Origin: Azospirillum sp. SYSU D00513
GTDB taxonomy: Bacteria > Pseudomonadota > Alphaproteobacteria > Azospirillales > Azospirillaceae
Length of the DNA stretch: 64,000 nucleotides
Reading direction: 5' to 3'
NCBI RefSeq assembly: GCF_017356015.1
Contig: NZ_JAFIQV010000011.1
Span: 88,728-152,727, forward strand
The notes beneath the pieces were generated by a model, which was not told the origin of the DNA, did no database searches, and saw nothing but the letters and a program-made list of their open reading frames with translations. Within the stretch, counting starts at the first letter, position 1, and the number at the start of each line of letters is the position of its first letter. The translations under genes and the position numbers were made by a program. This document shows positions 58,847 through 64,000 of the stretch, piece after piece.

Positions 58847-61800
58847 ATGACAACGCTCCAGGCTCGCAAGGATCTGTCCGCCGCGCTGCTTGCCCAAGCA
58901 GCGGAGCATGCCCGGGCAGGCCGCCTGACCGAGGCCGAGGCGGACCTGTGCCAGCTCCTGACCGTAGACCCGGCTATGGCCCGGGCCCATTACGCGCTCG
59001 GCACCCTACGGGCGGAGCGGCAGCGTCCCGGTGACGCCGCGCGCTCCTTCGCCCGCGCGCTACGCCTGCTGACCTTCGCGGTGGAGCCGCTGGGCGGGCT
59101 GGGCGCGGCCCGGCTCGCCATTGGCGACCCTGCGGGAGCGGCTGTCTGCTTCGAGCGCATCCTTACAGTCGATCCGGCCGATCCCGCCGCCTGGACCAAC
59201 TTCGCCGTCGCGCGGGCGCGGGCCGGTATGTTGGACGCCGCCCTCGACGCCTTCCACCATGCCGTTTGGGCGGCCCCCAGCCGACCCGATCCGATCGACA
59301 ATCTCGCCCGGGCCCTGCGCCTGGCAGGACGGACGAAGGAGGCGCTCGCCCTCTGTCGCGACTGGATGTCCGCCCGGGGCGAGCATCCGGCCATCCTCCA
59401 GCAGGAGGCGGAGGCCCTGCTCGCGCTCGACCGTGCGGAGGATGCCCTGCGCGCCGCTGGAAATGCGCTGCGCCTTCAGCCCGACCGGACCGCGGTCCAC
59501 ATGATCGTCGCCATGGCCTTGGCAGAGCGGGGCGACCACCATCAGGCCGGGCTAACCCTGGAATGGCTGATTGCGCGCGCGCCGAACCATGAGGAGGCGT
59601 GGCGGGCCTTGGCCCGGCTGCGGGCCGAGCAGGGGCAGCGCGCCGGAGCGCTCGCCGCGCTCCGCGGCCTCGTCGCCCTGAGCCCGGCGGATGAGGAGGC
59701 ATGGCGGCGCCTTGGCCAGACTCTGCTCCAGGCCGACCGAACAGCCGAGGCGGCCGGAACCGCCCGGCGCGCCGCCCTCGCCGCTCCGGACTCCGCGGCG
59801 GCCCACCTGCAGCACGCGCGCTGTCTGTCCGTCGCCCTCTACAAGCGGGCGACCCGCCGCATGGCGTCCCGCCGCCCCGCCGATGCCGAGGTGGAAGCCG
59901 ATGCCGACGCGGTGCTGGATGAGGCCGGCGCGGCCCTGGAGCGGGAGACCCTGGCCGCCCACCGCCGCGCCCTAGCGCTCGCCCCCTGGGACGGCGGCGC
60001 GCTCGCCGACCTCGCGCAGCTCCTGCAACGGCTTTACGACTGGCCGGCGCTCGACGGGTTGCTGGAACGGATGCGGGCGCTCGCCAACCCGTTCGATGGG
60101 CTGTCGCCCTTCTTCGTCATGGCGACAGGGGCATCGCCGGAGGCGCAGTTCCGCTGCGCGCGGCGGACCGCAGCGGCCGTCGCCGCCCGCATGGAGAGCC
60201 GCCGCAAGTTCCTCAACCTCGGGCACCGGCCGGTCCGGGGGGAGCCGAGGGGGGAACGGCTGCGCGTCGGCTACCTGTCCGCCGACTTCGGTGACCACGC
60301 GACCAGCTATCTGATAGCCGAGATGCTGGAGCGGCACGACCGAGCCCGAATTGAGGTGTTCGCCTACTCCATTGGACCGGCCAAGGGCGGCGACTGGCGT
60401 CGCAGGATCGAGGCGGCGGTGGACGGCTTCGTCGAGCTGGACGGCCTGTCGCATGAGGACGCTGCCCTGCGCATCCACGCCGACGCCATCGACGTGCTGG
60501 TCGATCTGAAAGGCTACACTTACCAGGCCCGGCCGGAGATCCTGGCGCTGCGCCCGGCCCCGGTGCAGATCGCCTATCTCGGATATCCCGGCACGACAGG
60601 GGCGCCTTTCATCGACTTCGCCATCCTCGACCGCACCGTCGCTCCGCCCGAGGTCGCGGAATGGTTCTCCGAGGAGCCGCTGTTCCTTCCCGACTGCTAC
60701 CAAGTGAACGACCGCCGTCGTCCCCGCCCGGCCACGGGACCGAACCGAGCCGCCTGCGGGCTACCCGAGCAGGGCACGGTCTTCTGCGCCTTCCATTCCA
60801 GCTACAAGATCACGCCCACGCTATTCGCCGTCTGGATGGAGCTGCTGCGAAACGAACCGGACAGCGTGCTTTGGCTGCTCGATTACGGTGATACGGCAAC
60901 CGCCAACCTGCGCGCCGCAGCCGTCGCGCAAGGCGTCGCGGCGGAGCGGCTGGTCTTCGCCTCGCTTCTGCCGTTGGAACCTCATCTCGCTCGGCTGCGC
61001 CTCGCCGACCTGTTTCTCGACACGCTGCCGGTCGCCGCCCACACTACGGCAAGTGACGCGTTGTGGATGGGTTGCCCCGTGGTGAGCTGTGCCGGAAACA
61101 GCATGATCGGGCGGGTATCGGCCAGCCTGCTGCGCGCGGTTGGCTTGCCGGAGCTGGTCGCCCCCGATCTCGCCGGTTACCGCGCCCTGGCCCTCGATCT
61201 GGCCCGCCGCCCGAAGGAGCGGGCGCGGCTGCGCCGCCACCTGGACATGGCCCGCGACACGGCCCCGCTGTTCGACAGCGCCAAAACGACGCGGGAGTTG
61301 GAGCGCCTTTACGAGGAGGCGTGGAAGCGGGTACACGGCAATCCCCTGCCAACCACCCATCGCGGCAGTTTCCGGCTCGTCCGCATGATGCCGCCCGGTT
61401 ACCGGCATGCCGCCGCCTTCGACGAGGCGATGGAGGCGGTGGCGAGCGGCCTGCGCGCTCTCGGATTTCCCGTGGAGACGGCGGACAACCAGCTGTCCGG
61501 GAACGCCACCAACGTCCTGTTCGGGGCGAACCTCGTGCCTCCGGCAGAGCTGCCGGCCCTGCCCCCGGACACGATTCTCTACAATCTGGAGCCGTTGGCG
61601 CTCGAAAGTCCACTGGTGCGGCCAGGGTTCCTCGACCTGCTGCACCGCCACCGGGTTTGGGATTACAGCCGCGCGAACGTCACTCATCTGCGGCGCCTGG
61701 GGCTGGGGCGGGACGTGCGCCACATTCCGCTCGGCCACGCGCCGGAGCTGGCCCGCATCGCACCGGCGCCGGTGCAGGATGTGGACGTGCTCTTCTACGG

Positions 61801-62929
61801 CTCTCCCAACGAGCGGCGGCGGCGCGTGCTGGACGCGCTGCGCGCGCGGGGCTTGCGGGTGGAGGTCCTGTTCGGGGTTTATGGGGCCGAGCGTGACGCC
61901 TGGATTGCTCGCACTAAGACTGTTTTGTGCCTGCATTTCTACGAGGGCAATGCGCTTGAGATGGCACGGATTGCCTATCTTCTGAACAACGGCAAGGCCG
62001 TGGTGGCGGAGGTGACGGGCGATGATGAAGTGGAGCCCGAACTGGCCGACGCATTGGTCGCCGTTCCGTACGAAGGGCTGGTAGGGGCCTGCGCTGCCCT
62101 GGTGGCCGACGACGACCGTCGTCATGCCCTGGAGTGGCGCGCGGCGGAGGCCTTCGCCCGCCGACCCATGGCGGAGATCGTGGGAAAAGCCTTGGCCGCG
62201 CCAAGGGCATCTGCCGAAGCGGAACCGGAGTTGGGCGGGCTCGATCCGTCACGACGGCCCACCTTTTCCATCATCGTGCCCGACTATGACGGCAGCGTGC
62301 CGCGCCCTCATGTGGAGCGCATGCTCCGCTCACTCGCCGCGCAGAGCTGCCGGGATTTCGAAGTTGTTCTGCTGCACGACGGTCCGCGCGGCACTTCGGC
62401 CGCCCCCACGGCGGCGGACGTGCCGAACCTAGCCGTGGCGGAGGACACGTCTTTCCGCTTCGGTGACTGGGGACACAGCCTGCGCGACATCGGCCTGCGC
62501 CGCGCACGTGGGCGCTACATACTGCACCTTAACGCCGACAATGTCCTTTATCCGGAGGCCTTGGCGGAGATCCTCGCTGTCTTCCGGCGGCGCCTGGCCA
62601 TCGGCTCCTATCTGGCCGACGGCTTGATGAGGGACATCAACCGCGACCGCATCGCGATTTTCCCGGTCTACATGGTCGGACTGCAGACCGACGGCACGAA
62701 CGTTTGGCAGGAGAATCGGGACGATCCCTCCGTCGGCCTCGTCCTGAGCGGCTATCCGCCCGCGCCAAACCACATCGACTGCATGCAACTGGTCATGGAG
62801 CGGAGTCTGTGGCTTGGCTACGGCGGCTGGTACGACAAGAGCTATGCGGCAGACGGGACGATGTACGCCCGCTTCGTCGCCGACCATGGAGCCAAATACG
62901 CCGGCCGCATTCTCGGCGAGCATTGGTGA
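58847..62929 (+). CDS. multidomain glycosyltransferase: TPR, GT41 (SPINDLY/OGT-like), GT1-like, GT2
   Basis: 1360 residues. Region 1 (about 1-440) is a row of TPR helix pairs (for example HYALGTLRAERQRPGDAARS). Region 2 (about 465-830) is an O-GlcNAc-transferase-like GT41 domain: RVGYLSADFGDHATSYLIAE, VDLKGYTYQARPEIL, QIAYLGYPGTTGAPFIDF, FCAFHSSYKITP and the UDP-site HTTASDALWMGCPVVSCAG. Region 3 (about 840-1115) resembles a GT1-like/CgeB-type domain (VLCLHFYEGNALEMARIAYL, NNGKAVVAE). Region 4 (about 1138-1360) is a GT2 domain with FSIIVPDYDGS, VLLHDGPRG and LNADN, a DxD-like motif. No ribosome site is obvious. Likely a surface or flagellin glycan enzyme; the substrate is inference. Confidence 0.88.
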   Translation: MTTLQARKDLSAALLAQAAEHARAGRLTEAEADLCQLLTVDPAMARAHYALGTLRAERQRPGDAARSFARALRLLTFAVEPLGGLGAARLAIGDPAGAAVCFERILTVDPADPAAWTNFAVARARAGMLDAALDAFHHAVWAAPSRPDPIDNLARALRLAGRTKEALALCRDWMSARGEHPAILQQEAEALLALDRAEDALRAAGNALRLQPDRTAVHMIVAMALAERGDHHQAGLTLEWLIARAPNHEEAWRALARLRAEQGQRAGALAALRGLVALSPADEEAWRRLGQTLLQADRTAEAAGTARRAALAAPDSAAAHLQHARCLSVALYKRATRRMASRRPADAEVEADADAVLDEAGAALERETLAAHRRALALAPWDGGALADLAQLLQRLYDWPALDGLLERMRALANPFDGLSPFFVMATGASPEAQFRCARRTAAAVAARMESRRKFLNLGHRPVRGEPRGERLRVGYLSADFGDHATSYLIAEMLERHDRARIEVFAYSIGPAKGGDWRRRIEAAVDGFVELDGLSHEDAALRIHADAIDVLVDLKGYTYQARPEILALRPAPVQIAYLGYPGTTGAPFIDFAILDRTVAPPEVAEWFSEEPLFLPDCYQVNDRRRPRPATGPNRAACGLPEQGTVFCAFHSSYKITPTLFAVWMELLRNEPDSVLWLLDYGDTATANLRAAAVAQGVAAERLVFASLLPLEPHLARLRLADLFLDTLPVAAHTTASDALWMGCPVVSCAGNSMIGRVSASLLRAVGLPELVAPDLAGYRALALDLARRPKERARLRRHLDMARDTAPLFDSAKTTRELERLYEEAWKRVHGNPLPTTHRGSFRLVRMMPPGYRHAAAFDEAMEAVASGLRALGFPVETADNQLSGNATNVLFGANLVPPAELPALPPDTILYNLEPLALESPLVRPGFLDLLHRHRVWDYSRANVTHLRRLGLGRDVRHIPLGHAPELARIAPAPVQDVDVLFYGSPNERRRRVLDALRARGLRVEVLFGVYGAERDAWIARTKTVLCLHFYEGNALEMARIAYLLNNGKAVVAEVTGDDEVEPELADALVAVPYEGLVGACAALVADDDRRHALEWRAAEAFARRPMAEIVGKALAAPRASAEAEPELGGLDPSRRPTFSIIVPDYDGSVPRPHVERMLRSLAAQSCRDFEVVLLHDGPRGTSAAPTAADVPNLAVAEDTSFRFGDWGHSLRDIGLRRARGRYILHLNADNVLYPEALAEILAVFRRRLAIGSYLADGLMRDINRDRIAIFPVYMVGLQTDGTNVWQENRDDPSVGLVLSGYPPAPNHIDCMQLVMERSLWLGYGGWYDKSYAADGTMYARFVADHGAKYAGRILGEHW

Positions 62930-62957
62930 CCGGAACGCAACATCCGACAATGCGGCA

Positions 62958-63863
62958 TCAGCACAGGGTCAGGACCGGCGCCCTGCCGATCCCAGACAGT
63001 TCCTTTTCCATGTGCAACCGCTCAAGCTCGGCCTGAACGAGCTTTTCTATGACGGTATCCATCGTTTGGGAAGCCTTCCAAGCAAGGACGGCATTCGCCT
63101 TTTCAGGATTGCCGATGCTGAGAGCGATGTCGGCCGGGCGCATGACGCGTTCGTCGATTTCGACGTGGTTGCGCCAGTCGAGGCCAAAGCAGGCGAAGGC
63201 CCGCTGGACGAACTCCTCCAGCGAATGGCTTTTGCCCGTCGCGATGACAAAGTCTTCCGGCTGATGATGGTTGAGCATCCGCCACATGGCGTCGACATAT
63301 TCCGGCGCCCAGCCCCAATCACGGACGACGTGCAGCGAACCGAGCGTAAGGACGCTCGCCTTTCGCTCGGAGATCATGGCCGCCCCGCGGATGATCTTCT
63401 GAGTCACGAAGCGCGCAGGGCGGAGCGGGGACTCGTGATTAAACAGGATGCCTGAGCAGGCGAACAGGTTGTAGGATTCGCGGTAGTTCGCGACTGCCCA
63501 ATAGGCCGCAGCTTTCCCAACCCCGTAGGGGCTGCGGGGGTGAAAGGCGTGCCGCTCGTCCGCCGGGCCGTTGTCGGTGTTGCCGAAGCATTCACTGGAC
63601 GAAGCGTTGTAAAAGCGCGTCTCAAGTCCCAGAAAACGGATCGCCTCCATTATGTTGACGGTGCCCAGCAGAATGCTGTTCAGCGTTTCCACCGGCTGGT
63701 CAAAGGACAACCCGACGGAGGATTGGGCCGACAGATTGTAGATCTCGTCCGGTTGGATAGTGCCGATGACTTGGGCGACGCTGCGGAAATCCGTCGGCAC
63801 CGCGGAATGCAGATGGACTTGGTCAAGGACTTGCAGCCGCTTGAGGCTGGCGAAGCTGGACAC
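62958..63863 (-). CDS. GDP-mannose 4,6-dehydratase-like protein lacking its N-terminus
   Basis: 301 residues from a GTG at 63863, the only start codon after an in-frame stop. Internal sequence is a clear NDP-sugar dehydratase of the GMD group: PDEIYNLSAQSSVGLSFDQP, RFYNASSSECFGNT, SPYGVGKAAAYW (YxxxK) and HESPLRPARFVTQKIIRGAA. The N-terminal GxxGQDG nucleotide-binding strand and helix (about 40 residues) that should precede SSFASLKRLQVLDQ are missing; upstream codons give an unrelated acidic stretch. Possibly 5'-truncated and inactive. Convergent with the large glycosyltransferase. Confidence 0.75.
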   Translation of the reverse strand: MSSFASLKRLQVLDQVHLHSAVPTDFRSVAQVIGTIQPDEIYNLSAQSSVGLSFDQPVETLNSILLGTVNIMEAIRFLGLETRFYNASSSECFGNTDNGPADERHAFHPRSPYGVGKAAAYWAVANYRESYNLFACSGILFNHESPLRPARFVTQKIIRGAAMISERKASVLTLGSLHVVRDWGWAPEYVDAMWRMLNHHQPEDFVIATGKSHSLEEFVQRAFACFGLDWRNHVEIDERVMRPADIALSIGNPEKANAVLAWKASQTMDTVIEKLVQAELERLHMEKELSGIGRAPVLTLC

Positions 63864-63909
63864 CTCGGGACTATCCGGAATTTCGTGCTCGGCGGGGGCG
63901 ATTTCAGTT

Positions 63910-64000
63910 TCAGGCGCTCATGGCCTTTGTGAACCGCTCACCGAACATGACGGCCATCTGCGCCTTTGCGGCCGTCCATTCACGGGGTGACATCTTCCAG
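63910..64000 (-). CDS. C-terminal end of an unidentified gene
   Basis: The last 29 codons of a minus-strand gene that enters from the right edge: WKMSPREWTAAKAQMAVMFG and on to KAMSA-stop (63910-63912). Too short to assign. It lies just upstream of, and in the same direction as, the GMD-like gene, and could be a glycan-pathway partner. Confidence 0.45.
   Translation of the reverse strand, partial: WKMSPREWTAAKAQMAVMFGERFTKAMSA

Overview
This is a GC-rich (roughly two-thirds G+C by eye), densely packed chromosomal segment from an alphaproteobacterium. The best fit is Rhodospirillales, Azospirillum or a close relative. The evidence is the linked glnB-glnA pair with a sigma-54-type promoter, the full nuoA-N operon followed by birA-coaX-rnj-mce-DUF1467 and proS-lolC-lolD, the tig-clpP-clpX-lon-hup order, DUF1467 and PAS_5 proteins, and a TPR/SPINDLY-type glycosyltransferase. 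The genus is inference; no rRNA is present.

Layout. 1-5.1 kb (minus): rpsB-tsf-pyrH-frr-uppS-cdsA-dxr, translation plus isoprenoid and phospholipid envelope genes, with a sigma-70 promoter before rpsB and a strong hairpin between rpsB and tsf. 5.2-8.7 kb: dnaE. 8.8-11.4 kb: accessory genes (lipoprotein, Tat-exported dienelactone hydrolase, GNAT acetyltransferase) and a nested palindromic repeat. 11.4-17.5 kb (minus): lolD, lolC, proS, two unknown proteins, tag, DUF1467. A second copy of the repeat separates DUF1467 from mce. 17.8-36.0 kb (minus): mce, rnj, coaX, birA and the 14-gene complex I operon nuoN to nuoA. 36.2-47.1 kb: tRNA-Asp, a small unknown gene, an RTX-repeat protein, tRNA-Val, hup, lon, clpX, clpP, tig, tRNA-Leu, nnr, tRNA-His. 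47.3-49.5 kb (plus): the nitrogen-control pair glnB-glnA.

From about 49.5 kb the window becomes accessory: a second RTX protein with an AT-rich leader, an orphan receiver protein, a degenerate HNH-type protein, small lipoproteins, a PAS_5 protein, a YdjM-type membrane protein, a BLUF photoreceptor and moeA. At 57.3-58.8 kb there is a scar: a shattered IS3-family transposase and an internally deleted UDP-glucose dehydrogenase remnant. These lead into a 1360-residue protein that combines TPRs, a GT41 (SPINDLY/OGT-like) domain, a second glycosyltransferase domain and a C-terminal GT2 domain. A GDP-mannose dehydratase-like gene that lacks its nucleotide-binding N-terminus, and a gene end, close the window.

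The most interesting signals are the three-module glycosyltransferase and its eroded surroundings, a 16-histidine loop in NuoL, two nested multi-hairpin repeats (one inside an operon), a lipoprotein with two exactly spaced C-x13-C units, the HNH-like protein with altered motif residues beside a receiver protein, and a stand-alone BLUF protein with all flavin-contact residues intact. No CRISPR array, rRNA, prophage or recognisable toxin or defence operon was seen.
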